Of a stretch of DNA of 64,000 nucleotides, positions 52,367 to 64,000 are shown one piece after another. This DNA comes from Allolobophora icterica (lineage: Eukaryota > Annelida > Clitellata > Crassiclitellata > Lumbricidae). The notes under the pieces were generated by a model, which was not told where the DNA came from, ran no database searches, and saw nothing but the letters and a program-made list of their open reading frames with translations. Positions within the stretch are counted from its first letter, which is position 1. Each line of letters begins with the position of its first letter. The stretch lies in the NCBI GenBank assembly GCA_963556255.1, contig OY744606.1, forward strand, positions 69,853,670 to 69,917,669. The letters are read 5' to 3'. The position numbers were made by a program, and so were the translations under genes.

Positions 52367-53241
52367 ACACACCAACTGTTGACGAATGCGGATTCCAACT
52401 AAATTACACCTTGGTTCACCGTTTTCCGGAGGGTAGGCATATTTACGGAGTCCAAGTGATTGACAAGGAAGTTTACATTATTCGAGACTTCACACCTTAT
52501 ATCGAAGTCTACGATAGATACACCTTCAAACCCAAGAGAAACATAAGTTTAGAACACCTTCAACGTCCATACAATTTAGTTCATTCAAGATACAAGTCAT
52601 CGGAAACGTCTCTCTTTGTTATTGACTGGTTAAATACAGTCAATCTGACCGTGGTCAAAGTGCCATCTGGAACAGTGACACAGTGGTCTCTTAAGGAGAA
52701 TGTTCATACTCGTTTGGCTCTCACTGGGTCAAGTCTCTACACCGGAGAAAATATTCTCGTAACTGCAGCCGGGAGTCAGAAGGTCAAGGAATTCACTCCG
52801 GACGGAATGCTCGTTAGTGAGGTCATTTTGCGCAATATTTCGAGTCCACGCCAGAGCATCAAAGTGGCTTCTGACCGCTACGCCGTCTGCCAAGGCCATG
52901 GTCCACCACCTGAACTGCACCGTGTCTGTCTTGTGGACGGGATCGGAGAAACGATCAAATGCTACGGTGGAGTTCGAGGTTCTGGAGTGGGTCAGCTGAA
53001 CATACCAGTACGACTGGAGCTGAACAAGAAGAATTGCATCCTAGTCGTAGACAACAGAAACAAGAGAGTGCTTCTGTTAAACAAGGACCTCAAATACGTC
53101 CGAAATCTGATTAGTGATGACCTTGAGATGCCTTACCGTTTGGTTCTTGATGAAAAGCAGCGTTTGCTATACGTGGCCGATACCACCTTAGACGCCAGTG
53201 GAAATGTAATCAGCAGTCGAGTGAAATTGTTCAAGATTTAA
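52367..53241 (+). CDS. NHL-like propeller, copy 4: exon 2 intact, own exon 1 missing
   Basis: Acceptor GCATAG at 52361-52366, then an open frame of 290 codons to TAA at 53239-53241, aligning end to end with copies 2, 3 and 5 and closest to copy 1. Five cysteines (AVCQGHG, VCLVDG and others) and the NHL core GSGVGQLNIPVRL / CILVVDNRNKRVLLLN are preserved. One change at the start (TPTVDECGF for TPPVDECGF). No signal-peptide exon lies upstream: the exon 1 region is cut at about 50292. It may be a new pseudogene, or it may splice from another unit's exon 1 (all use phase 1). Without that, translation would lack a signal peptide. Confidence 0.8.
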
Positions 53242-53832
53242 TGAAATAACACCCGGCTGGTTTCAATTAATGTGAAAAATTGAGATTTCTCTCAGCAGAG
53301 AAGTTAAACGCTTTGAAGCAGCTTGAACATGTACCAGTCTTGATGGTCGGTGATTGAGTTTGTAAACTCTTGTTTAGGCCTTGCACAGAGTTATAATAAA
53401 GCTACAACTTACAAGTGAGCAGCTGCGACACATCCAATATTATAAGAAACAATTTGGAACATTATGTAACTGAGCTTGGACGTTAGGCATAATTTTTTCG
53501 ATATTTTAACCAAAAATCTGAAGACTCTACTAAATATAATGCATAAACTAACTAGCTGGCTAATATATGAACTAACGAATTAACAAGACTGCTTTATTAG
53601 TAAATGCTGCGCATCTTGAAAGCGCATCATATACTGTTAAGATTATATGTCGACTTATAGTGAACGATTACGGATGGAATAGGCCCTATTAAAGCTATTA
53701 AACATGCAGCTGATTTTTGTTTTCGTGATATTATTGTCAAAATCAACAATAAAAGGACAAATGTAAGAACATAGCCCATACCTCTTTAATTAGCCTATGC
53801 TTGATGCATGAAACGGCATCGAAACCCTAAAC
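53242..53832. other. 3' flank of propeller copy 4
   Basis: Aligns with the 3' flanks of the other copies. An AATAAA in TTATAATAAAGC near 53393 could serve as polyadenylation signal; the other units lack it. Confidence 0.45.
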
Positions 53833-54173
53833 CAGAGGTTTTCAAACTTTTGGACCAGGGACCCCCTATTTTTGTAGGCATAGCTCGCGGACCCAGGTAT
53901 TTAAAACGTAAAATTTATCGCTTAAAATTTAAACAAAATTACAGGCAGACTATTTCCACAGTAGTAGCTTAAGCTTATAAGTAGTGTATGAATTTGAAAA
54001 GTTAATGCTGATCTGAGTGGCACTATTATAAGTTTTCGGTTACAGTTTCGGTTACAATGCTAAAACCATGCAGTGTTAATCATTACTGAATATATTCAGA
54101 ACTCTCTCGCGGACCCTCGCCATATCCTTCGCGGACCCCTCTTGGTCCGCGGACCACAGTTTGAAAACCTCTG
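53833..54173. mobile_element. Non-autonomous hAT MITE, 341 bp
   Basis: Termini CAGAGGTTTTCAAACT and AGTTTGAAAACCTCTG with perfect 8-bp target duplication CCCTAAAC (53825-53832 and 54174-54181). GGTCCGCGGACC palindrome near the right end. Confidence 0.94.
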
Positions 54174-54448
54174 CCCTAAACTATTGAGTCTTTAGGTCGA
54201 TATATGGTTTTAGATTAAAGACTAATAGCGAAGACTGTTGATGACGGCGTCCATCTGATCAGCCATCAGCCTGTGACAAACAGCGCATGTAACCGGCCAC
54301 GTTTTTCGCCTTCTGTATCATATCGGTGAATAATTTGTGTCTAAATGGTTCCGTAATTTCTATCATGCGGTGATTTACTGCTGTTAATTTCAAATATTGA
54401 AATATTCGTTCTGTGCTGTGGATATTTTACGTTTTGTCCGCATTTTGC

Positions 54449-54971
54449 CAGAGGCGCGTTTACACGTAGGCGCACTAGGCGCGCGCCTAGGGCCCCCAAA
54501 TCTCGGAGGGCCCCAAACGAATGAAAATATTTTTTCAAGTATAAAATATGACATTGAACCAAATAACTTCACATTCATTGAAATAGCTTTTATAAGTAAT
54601 TATAATTACAGGGTCAATAACACCCACAAAACGGCTTCAAGTTCAACTTCCGGGGTTTTTGCACATGACTGGCTAAACACCACCAGAGTTTCAGACACTC
54701 AGTCTCATGGGCGGCGATCTCGGGGGTCGATGGGGACAATACCCCACCTTTAACTGTGGGAGGGACACAGAATACAGTTGTCCCCCACATTTTGAAGAAA
54801 CACCAAAAAGGCGAAAAAATGTTTCACCTCTTTTCTGACCAGATCAGATCAAACGTGTCCCGTGTTCCCAACCTGTCAAACAAGGTCGCCGCCGCTGCTC
54901 AGTTTACACGTTCAGAAGGGCCCCCCAAAATGTTTGTGCCTAGGGCCCCATTTTCTGTAAACGCGCCTCTG
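54449..54971. mobile_element. Non-autonomous hAT element, 523 bp
   Basis: Termini CAGAGGCGCGTTTACA and TGTAAACGCGCCTCTG with perfect 8-bp target duplication CATTTTGC (54441-54448 and 54972-54979). GCCTAGGGCCCC-type sequence follows each terminus. Unit 3 has the empty site. Confidence 0.94.
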
Positions 54972-55383
54972 CATTTTGCTTCCATGTCGCTTTCGCCTAA
55001 ATGACTGCAGTATGAGTAAAATGGGTTTCCTGATATACGGTCGGATCTGTGACTATGGGAGTTGCACGCCGTTTGCAGTCAGATATTTTGTCACGAACGA
55101 GTAGGAACGCGTCGCACACACGTGGAATCTGTGGAGTGACCTCGCCGTTAGTCAGTGGAGACTAGTTTCTATCTATCGATCGGCATTCAAAGGAATAGCT
55201 TATGCGTACCCGGCGTCGCGATGGATAGCTGGGATCGTGTGTCTTTTCCACCAATGAGAAACTGCTGGACGCTGACGTTTTCGTATGTCGCAGACGCTAC
55301 CGCCCGACGCAGCTTAGTCCAGAGACTTTGAACGTGATGCCATCTGTCAATATTATGAATGGAAATCTGTTGATTTGATTCCA

Positions 55384-55410
55384 CGTGTGTGTGTGTGTGT
55401 GTGTGTGTGT
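55384..55410. repeat. (GT)n microsatellite
   Basis: About 13 GT dinucleotides; no associated gene recognised. Confidence 0.9.
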
Positions 55411-55983
55411 CTGAGAGAGCAGGGTGTAACCTTGGTTTAGAAAGTGGTGTTATCAAATATCGATTCTTTTCTTCTGGGTATGAAAAGTGGGAAGTACGGT
55501 ACCCTGCAGTCCGAAAAGTGGAGGTTCTGGTATCTCTCGTGCTCCAGAATATTAGGCCGACTGGTGGCCCTTCTATTTTTCTGTGCACCGGTATGCTTTT
55601 AGATGAAAATCTGTTTTCATCTTGATAGTTAGCATTAAGACGAGGGAGAGCGACGCTGGTTTGTCTTCTATAAATTTCTAATTAGGTCCAGAATTAGAAA
55701 TTATAATTACAATTACTAAACACCTTCTCCTAGTGTTAGCAGCCTATATAGTTCAACCGAACAGAAGGACACGCTGAACATAAAACCTTTTGCTTCTGAG
55801 AAAGTTATACAGTCATTTTTACATATAGGTATGAGTTTAAAGATGGATAGAGGCCAATCAAACTTTGATATATAACTGTAGGCCCCTAAGTATGTGCATT
55901 AGGCCTAAGGTCTGTACATATTGATACTACCGGAATTGACTGATACGTTCGTTTTCTGTATTTTTATATATTTATATATAAAT

Positions 55984-56870
55984 GGCCGGATTTAGGCATG
56001 GTCACCATATGCCCCGCCACATAGGGGCCTCCTCCACAAAGGCCCAAGAAATTTTTTGACTTGTCTTTCAATCTTATAATAATATCCATAATATTTCAGT
56101 AGTGTGCAGTGCGCACAGACACAATTTAACACAAATATCTTAAACTATGAAACAGTAGGGGCCTACAGTTATATATTAAAAGGTCAGAAGGTAGTTTGTC
56201 TCGGACGTGAAGTCGTGTCAAATTAGTGAAATTGTGCGTGTTTTCTTCGCAAATTCGGTCACCAGATCCTCGAAGTTGATCTCTCGCAGAATGTCAGCTT
56301 CTATGCTCATCAGAGCCAGAGGGAACAACCGCTCATTGCCCGTCGATGTGCGAATTCTGTTCTTTATGAGTTTCATTTTTGAGAATGAACGTTCCCCACT
56401 ACAGTTAGCCTACTGATCATCAGCACCAGACACACGCGGTGTGCTTTATCCACATTAGAAAATGATCCCTGAACTTGTTTCTTGAGTATAGCCGATACAT
56501 GGAATTATCTCGAGAGACATCTTGAGCATGTTCTACCTTAAATATGTCCCCAAAGTCAACAAAATGCACAAACTCATTCCCTACACATGCATCAGGGTAG
56601 TCTTTATAGACCTCAACGAGATTCAACGCCACTGTCAGTAGCAGTTCTTGTGATGAAAGCACATCCAATTTGCGTAGGAAGCCGAACCGAGACGAAAATA
56701 AGCTCGAACCGATGTTGCAACGCAGTAACAAACTGATCAATGACTGGTAGAAAGTTTTGTATTCGAAATTTATCTGACTGTGTCAACTCCATCCGCGGAA
56801 TAGTGTGAAGAGGTTGGTCGATTGGATCAAGTCGCACGTTGCGTTGGCGTTCTGTCTTCTGAATGTATTC
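55984..56870 (-). mobile_element. Degraded hAT transposase (ZMYM1-like), C-terminal part
   Basis: Minus-strand frames read FRIQNFLPVIDQFVTALQHR, then GERSFSKMKLIKNRIRTS followed by NERLFPLALMSIEADILRE (spelled around stops). These are hallmark blocks of the hAT dimerisation region in the ZMYM1/52K-repressor-related group. GGCCGGATTTAGGCATGG at 55984 resembles a hAT terminus; the other end and the target duplication were not found. Several stops: inactive. Confidence 0.8.
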
Positions 56871-57039
56871 TGTCGTTCCGGATTTCCGGTCTCAAGCTAA
56901 CACAATCGCTTCGAAAGTCCACGGACCTTGCAACGTACGTCTGCCAGTTCATCTATGTCGTCAGCAATTTGATCGAGAGCTTCAGTAAACTGGATATCCT
57001 TGCGATAGAGCTTTCGTGGCATCACTGCAGGCTATTCGG

Positions 57040-59370
57040 CATGATCCGCGCCTGGCCTGCTGTGTGCTATGGGCCTCAACCGCAGCGATGCACTGGGACC
57101 TCAACCTAAGTTAATTCGATCCTTTATAATTATAGGCCTATACATATATTATATCGGTAGGCACTAAACCTATATAATTTTGTATTTCTATACGTTAAAG
57201 ATGTAGTAGGCCCTATAGGCTTGCGATATGTAAACCTAATATTCGCATATAGGCGTTATTTACCTCGTCAATCTCATGCAAATTATGGAACATTGGTCCA
57301 GTGGAATAGTATCCAGATGAATTTGCTTGCTGTGAAATATCAAATGACTGATAATTTAGAAAAAGCAGTATAACGAAATGTCCCCAAAACAAGGTTCAGA
57401 AGTTCAGACACAAGCCTACCATAAGCTACTAAGCTTAGCCTGGCCTATATAATTAAAGTCACAGTGCATCTACGCATAGGGTATATACACTGTATACTTA
57501 CATTTGCATATAATTATAATTATGTAAAAAATATATTATGCAGAATTCATATAGGGTATAATATTTGGAAGTACAGTACATGTATCTTGGAAACGGTAAA
57601 TAATAACGATATCTATGCTTGGAGGCTATTATCGTTCTTCGAAATCCAGCACCACGCTTCCGAGAATTCTGACGTGAATTTAGATCGCGTTAAGAAAAGC
57701 GTTACCCTAAATAATGCATGACATTGCGCATGTAAGCCTGTGCACATTTTTGGGCTGAACTACACCGGATCCTCGCTATAACACGCGTTAATACAGGCGA
57801 ATTCGGGTATAACGCGGTTGCGGTCGTGGAACCCAAAGTTTAGTTATACATATACGTTATATGGAAGAAAATACACAGCGCATATAGACGCATAATTATA
57901 ATTTCTCTGCGCTGATCTCTTTTCTCTTAATTTTCCGAGTATAAATATGGCGACGGCATTCTTAAGCGGAACCGGAATTTCGTAGCCCTGAAAGCTGAAA
58001 ATCAAGTTTTAAACTCGTTTCCATCTAAAAATGCAATTTAGAATTAAACACAAATTTATAACAGCCTTTACAAGTCCAATGACGCCCACGTCAGAATGTT
58101 GTGGACTTGTTTTTCGTGACCATAGGCCTACCTAATTCTCGTTGTCATTAGCTCACTACAGTCTTGAAATGTACAGCTGCATACCGGTATTCTAGAACAT
58201 CTACATGGTCGCAAATTTCATTTCAGTATAACGCGGTACTTGCTATAACGCGGTAGTTGATGTGTATCCCAAATCTTGCGTTGTAGCGAGAGCGCGGTGT
58301 ACATTATTAGTTTGTCACTGAATGTTCTCTGGTAGTCTCTACATATACACATTGTATGGCCTAACTTTAAGAAAAGCGAAAATGAAATTCAGTATGCACC
58401 AAAACTTTAGTATTCGGATTTCGCAGTTCGTGGCCAAATCAGACACATGGAGCAACAATGTATGACATTTAAAATAAACCGAAGACTTGTTTTTCTTTGT
58501 TTACTCTATTTTCTACTAACTATGTTTAGTGTACATGAACAGTCTCTTTGATATGGCATCGTTAATGAATTCCAGTGATTTATCGATGCTGTAGTTTGAC
58601 AGTGGCGTAAATAGGACTCAATCTTTGTACCGGTCTCCGGGCTAAACGAAAACATTTCAAACATAAACTGTGCCTGTAAATTAATACTCTTGGTCCGCGA
58701 CTAAAGATGATTAAGATATATTTGATTTTAAAATATATACCTTAGTTACTGTATTTTTATCTCGATATAAAGTTTTTGGGACACGTGCAATTTTTTATGC
58801 GTAGGCCTACTTGGACAGTTCAGGTTGTTTATTTCTGGCTCAATCTCATTTCCTTCGGCCTAACTGTTTTGATGAAGGCCTGCGAATCACCTACTGTAAC
58901 GGTTTTTGTATTACAGCTACAAGTAGGAGAGAGCGATTGGAATAATTACACGCCTATGAGCGAGTGGCCAAAACATAGTTGCAAAGTCTGCTAGAACTGT
59001 GACAGTGTAGGGGTTTGGCTCTAATTGATTTCGCTTGTCCACCTTTGAAGTTTAGGGCGTAGATGATGAGAATGTCTTTAAATCTGTCATTCTGCTCCAC
59101 TCTCCAAATGTTGTCTGAAGCGGTTGTACCACTTTCCCACAAACACCACAGGTTCACTGCTCTCCCGGTCATTAGTTCAAGTTTATTTTACCTATCCAGC
59201 GCAGTTTTGGTTATCATTTGTTTCTCTGTCCTTTGAATCTTGCATGCTGTGCACTGTGTGTGATTCGGTTGATATTCGTTCTACATAGCCACACCGTTTA
59301 AGTCCTCGGACGCCGCTCGACTTTTGTTCAGCATCGTTCTTTGGGTTAAAGACCAAGTGGAAACGGTCGT
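57040..59370. repeat. Long duplicated block, copy downstream of propeller 4
   Basis: Partner of 29640-31950. Differences are small indels and substitutions (for example GTTGCGGTCGTGGAACCC against GTCGCGGAACCC). It supports copies 1 and 4 arising from one ancestral unit larger than the exon-bearing segment. Confidence 0.8.
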
Positions 59371-61011
59371 GAACTAATATTGGTAAGTATTTATATGTTT
59401 CCGAATGCACGAAAATATGTATTATTTGCAACATGCCAGAATCCATAAGCAATAGAAACCCAATCTATGTTTTTCCCAGTGGTATCGTCTGCTTAATACA
59501 GGCTGTGTTGTTCTAAACTATTACACGCCATTATTTAAAAAGCTTGTTGCTCATTGTTGATGCACGCACACACAGCCTTCTAAATTTATTCGTAGACCAA
59601 GACGAATTTTCAACTTCAATTCAACCAGATTTAGTGCAGTGTTATTTGGGACTAAATTGTAGGCTATAAGCAGAAAACAAGTTGCTTGAATATCATTGGT
59701 AAGCCAGAGCGTTTGATATGCTAACTCAAATATGAAATGCAGTTGAAAGTCGGCACACATTGCAGTTGATTTGGCTCACCTCTAACTGCAGACATCTTCG
59801 TTGTAGACGCTGTTTTATGAAGGTGAAGTAAAAGTTTCTTCATCAATATTTGCTTCTGTAGATCGATTTGAAGAGTGAATAGAAACAAATTATTCATTTG
59901 TAGGCCCCACCCCAGTACATTAAGTGTTTGGCTTTCAGACACTCATGGCCGTTAGTCCGAGGCTTCTACATTCACTAGCTACAGTTCGATACCATCAGGA
60001 CACTCATGGCTGTGCACTTCATTAATGCACTCAGGTCTAAATTTAAGAGTCTCGAGTTTCAAATTTCCTACACATAATTGCTAAATGTTTGGTTTTTCTG
60101 ACCGTTCATGTTTCAACCAGGATTATCCTCCAGATTATGATAGTTTTACTACGCATAGTTTCAATTCAAGGGTCCATCGATCGATGTCATGTGCATTATG
60201 ATGACGGTTCAGTGGATGTCATTTGATTAGCTATAAGTGCATATCACCATAGTGGAATATAATTTACAGAATTAGTCTAGTATGATGGAGCGGCAGCTTT
60301 TGCATAGGTATAAAGCCCGTTGAAAGGGTTAAGGTAGCTAAGGTACCGTTGCGCAACAAGGTTTATTTTGGGAACATAACCTATAGCGTGCCTTGAGCCA
60401 AACCTTTGAGGAGGTCTTCTTCCATGCGGGAAAAGTAACAGCAGTGGCAGGGGTTTGAAACCGGAAGTCATGTGAACATTTTAGATTCATCTGGTAAGGA
60501 CAAGCTTCCTTGTTGTTGAAGGATTTTATATTTATGTCAACTGTTAGAGATTTAGGACTATACGTTAAGGCGACGATATGAAATATGCATTTTTTACTAG
60601 AAGATTGCATATTGGTGTTTCAAATCAACACGACTTTTAGCCCGAAACCGTGGTGACTGATCTAATAAGAAAGATTCGAATATGGCGTAGCATTATGATT
60701 TATGAAAACACTTTTAATCATCGTTTTTAGATTGTTCTTGATCTCTTCCACCTCCTTCCCGCTTAGTTATTCAGGAAAGTTGACCTTGGTTTTCGTAGGG
60801 TAATTTTGACTTCATGCAGCACTCGTGAATGAGTTGGTATAGTGCCTTTAGTTTTAGGTAGCGTTTTTCAAGGCAGGTCAGCAAGTTTGTCCGTATTTCA
60901 TATCCAAATCTGAAATTCCATAATTATATTATAATCAAACGTTTCTTCAGTAAAATGTAAAGCTTCGATTAAATTTTTTGTAGACTTTGAAACCGGAGTT
61001 TGTACCTTAAG
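59371..61011. other. Upstream part of propeller unit 5
   Basis: Matches the upstream parts of units 1, 2 and 3 nearly throughout, including the CTTGATCTCTTCCACCTCCTTCC block (60737) and the pre-exon block at 60955-61011. No independent gene. Confidence 0.6.
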
Positions 61012-63584
61012 ATGGGGAGAAACTTTCTGATCGTCGTGAGCGTGTTGATCACACTTGCTGTCTCATATGCCCAACCCAGTAAGTTGAAGCAGTGTTCTCT
61101 AGCTCATTATATATGGATTCATTTCTGTAGCAGATGGATGATTATATTTAAAGGATAGGCGAATTCTAGGTGTCTTGAAAAGATAATGAGATATTCGATA
61201 AATTATGCTATCTTTGACATGTTTTTTCGCACTAATTTTTAAACTTCGAGTTTCGCGTTTCATCTTTTTCATTAACATATAGAGTGAACTTGACCCTCTG
61301 CCTACGTTCATGGTGCCGGAGTTCATCGATGACCTCCTCCCCTTCCTAACCCTCCTCTATAGATAACCGCGCTCTTCTAAAAGGTATCCTGGTTACTTCG
61401 CAAAAGAAATCCTTAGTGTCTCTGGTCCTCAAAAAGTGATGGACTCGAACTCCTCTGATCTGGTTAATTACAGATCTATCTCTGATGTTTCAATCATTTC
61501 TAAAACTACTCGAAAAAATTGAACCGCTTTCGTGTTTTTATGGAGTCTTGAACCAACTCTGTGCAGACGATACTCAGGCATATGTTCACTATCCTCCAGC
61601 AGCTAAAACTTTGCTGCTGTTTCTTCAGTGCAATCTGGTATGAGCTCCCTTGTTAACTGGATGTCCTCAAACCAGCCACCAGCTGGCTAAATATCGAGAT
61701 AATTCCCCACTTCTTGCATATCCCCTCTTCTTCTTTGTTTACCTCTGTTTTGGATATTGGGGTTCTCCTCGATCAAAGACTTACCTTAAAGCACCACCTT
61801 GACGCCGTCTCCTGTAACTGCTTCTACTAGCTGCACCAGCTGCAGTTTGTCTCCTTCTGTCTTACTCCAGGTACTGCCTGCTACCATAGTTCACATCCTT
61901 GTTACTAGTCGCCTCGGCTGTTGCATCCGCGATTTACACTATAGTCTTTCAGAGTTTCGCATTGGGCGCCAGGATCTGGTCTACGTTTTGCCGCGTTTTT
62001 GATCGGTGGTGGCGCTAGGGTGGGACACGTATCGGACTATATGCGGGATGTCCTGCACTGGTTTCCAATACCTCAACATCTTACCTTAAGGATCTCTGCC
62101 TTTGTTTTGCGTTGCCTTCTTGGTACTGCGCTCGCCTACTTCAGGAGCTTTGTTGTCCTGCCTTGACCTGCTGTGTATGCCGCGACCTTCTTGTTCCCTG
62201 TCGCACGCACTTCCAACATGCAACCCCGGGTTCTCTCTGCCGTGGTCCAGAAACACTGGAACAGCATCCCGCTGAAGCTACGCCTCCTGCCAAAAGCAAA
62301 TACTTCCGGCCACTGCGTATCTTTAAAAACCGATCTCTTCAGTCGCGCTTGGGCCTGGAGCGCCTCCGAGTAGGTTTCTTGAAGGGACGCTGTATCAATT
62401 TGAGATTGATATTTTGGTGTGGATCTGCTTTTATGATTTAAAAATATTGGGTATTCTATTGTTTCTTGATCGGGAAATCAATAGCATTACTTATTCACGT
62501 TTCAAGTTTTTTTCTTCCCTTCTTGCAAATTTAATTTCCTTTAATGATGTGTACCATATCTTGTTACGATTTCCCAAAAAAGGGTTTTACATTGAAATAT
62601 AATTCTGTAAATTTCTTAACGGTTTTGAGTAATGGAGACTCACCAGGTAAGCAAAACCGACAATCACATTTACTAGGCTTTAATACATTATGTATATTGT
62701 TGTGCATAGACACACCACCTGTTGATGAATGCGGATTCCACCTAAATTACGCCTTGGTTCATAGTTTTCCGGAGGGTAGGCGTGTCTTCGGAGTCCAAGT
62801 GATTGACAAGGAAGTTTATATTATTCGAGACTTCACGCCTCATATCGAAGTCTACGACAGGTACACCTTCCAACCGAAGAGAAACATAAGTATAGAAAAC
62901 CTTCAACGTCCATACAATTTAGTTCAGTCAAGACACAAGTCATCTGGAGCATCTCTTTTCGTTATTGACTGGTCAAATACAGTCAATCTGACCGTTGTCA
63001 AAGTCCCCTCCGGAACTGTCACACAGTGGTCTTTTAAGGAGAATGTTCATACTTTTTTGGCTCTCACTGGGTCAAGTCCCCACACCGGAGCAAACATTCT
63101 CTTTACTGCAATGGGTAGTCAGAAGTTGAAGGAATTCACTCCAGACGGAAAGCTCGTTAGCGAGGTCATTTTGCGCAATATTTCGGATCCGCGCCAGAGC
63201 ATCAAAGTGGCCTCTAACCGCTACGCCGTCTGTCAGGGCTATGGTCCACCACCTGCACTGCACCGTGTCTGTCTTGTGGACGGGAACGGAGAAACGATCA
63301 AATGCTACGGAGGAGTTCGAGGTTCTGGAGTGGGTCAGCTGAACGCACCAGCACGAATGGAACTCAACAAGAAGAACTGCATCCTCATCGCAGATAACGA
63401 AAACAAGAGAGTGGTGCTCTTAAATAAGGATCTGAAATACGTCCGAAATCTGATTGATGAGTATCTTGAGATGCCCAACCGTCTGTTCCTTGATGAAAAG
63501 CAAAGTTTGCTATACGTGGCCGAAAACACAGTCAATGCTTGGGGATATGAAGTTGGCGGCCGAGTCAAAGTGTTCAAGATTTAA
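61012..63584 (+). CDS. Secreted NHL-like beta-propeller protein, copy 5 (intact)
   Basis: Exon 1 is 61012-61078 and exon 2 is 62710-63584; the intron is phase 1, GTAAGT...GCATAG, and the shortest of the intact copies (about 1.6 kb) because it lacks late insertions. Predicted 313 residues. Signal peptide MGRNFLIVVSVLITLAVSYA, then QPNTPPVDECGF. Five cysteines including AVCQGYG; NIS and NLT sites kept, but the NYT site is NYA here and PNET is replaced by ENVH. NHL core GSGVGQLNAPARM then CILIADNENKRVVLLN. The final blade ends GGRVKVFKI. Function unknown; secreted by prediction. Confidence 0.9.
61340..62425 (+). mobile_element. Intronic LINE fragment, unit 5
   Basis: The shortest version, with internal deletions relative to units 1-4. 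RT remnants include LNQLCADDTQAYVHY-like and GGGARVGHVSDYMRDVLHWF pieces. Ends TTGAGATTGATATTTTGGTGTGG, corresponding to the ATTG tail of the others. Confidence 0.82.
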
Positions 63585-64000
63585 TTAAATAAGACCCGAG
63601 TGGTTTTAATGAATGTGAAAAATCGAGATTTATGTGTAAATTTAAGTGTTTGAAGCCGCTGTAAACATGTGGAAGACCTGATTGAGTTTCTAAACTCTAG
63701 TTTAGTTCTGGCACAGAGTTAGCTAGAAGTGAGAAGATGCGACGCATACACTATGAGGAACAAATTGGAACATTATGTAGCTGAGTTTATACGTTAAGCA
63801 TACTTTTTAAGTAAAAAACTGCAAATCCTACTAAATATAAGCTTAAACTAACTAGCTGGCTAATTACTAACTAACGATTTAACAAGACTTTGCATTATTA
63901 GTAAGTGCAGCGCATCTAGAAAGGATTTCGATCAAATGTTTTATTACATTAAATTATATGCTAAGAGGCTATGCAGTATGCAACGGCTTATATTATACAG
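63585..64000. other. 3' flank of propeller copy 5
   Basis: Aligns with other copies' 3' flanks to the window edge (CTAACTAGCTGGCTAATTA near 63849). The array may continue beyond the window. Confidence 0.5.

Overview
The window is metazoan genomic DNA, almost certainly from an invertebrate. Genes are split by GT-AG introns, domain architectures are animal-type (methyl-CpG-binding domain, BTB-BACK-Kelch, secreted NHL-like propellers), and most of the sequence is CR1/Jockey-like non-LTR retrotransposon debris and non-autonomous hAT-type DNA transposons, with many copies of the short palindrome TAGGCCTA. I cannot name the species. All splice sites were read by eye from frame, phase and GT/AG; no transcript evidence was available.

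Left part (1-8 kb): the 5' four coding exons of an MBD4/MeCP2-like methyl-CpG-binding protein lie on the minus strand (start codon at 6648, running off the left edge). Its introns hold hAT elements, LINE tails and a perfect 112-bp direct repeat. A 1.5-kb divergent intergenic region containing a long hairpin separates it from the next gene.

Middle (8-19.3 kb): an eight-exon BTB-BACK-Kelch (KLHL-type) gene on the plus strand. It has an unusual, repeat-built, Gln/Arg-rich linker between BACK and the six Kelch repeats. All exon phases fit except the exon 6/7 join, which is one nucleotide short.

Right part (about 21.5 kb to the end): a tandem array of five copies of a two-exon gene. Exon 1 encodes only a signal peptide; exon 2 (about 287-291 codons) encodes an NHL-like beta-propeller with conserved cysteines and N-glycosylation sites. 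Copies 2, 3 and 5 look intact. Copy 1 is a pseudogene: a 985-bp transposon with an 8-bp target duplication sits at the start of exon 2, there are two nonsense codons, and a Helitron-like element lies just upstream. Copy 4 has an open exon 2 but its own exon 1 has been lost. The same LINE fragment lies in the intron of every unit, so the duplications post-date that insertion. Copies 1 and 4 are sisters and share a further 2.3-kb downstream block. Each unit has since collected its own private transposons, several with intact target-site duplications, which gives a readable history of the array. The propeller family and its birth-death pattern are the most interesting content of the window; the proteins' function is not evident from sequence.
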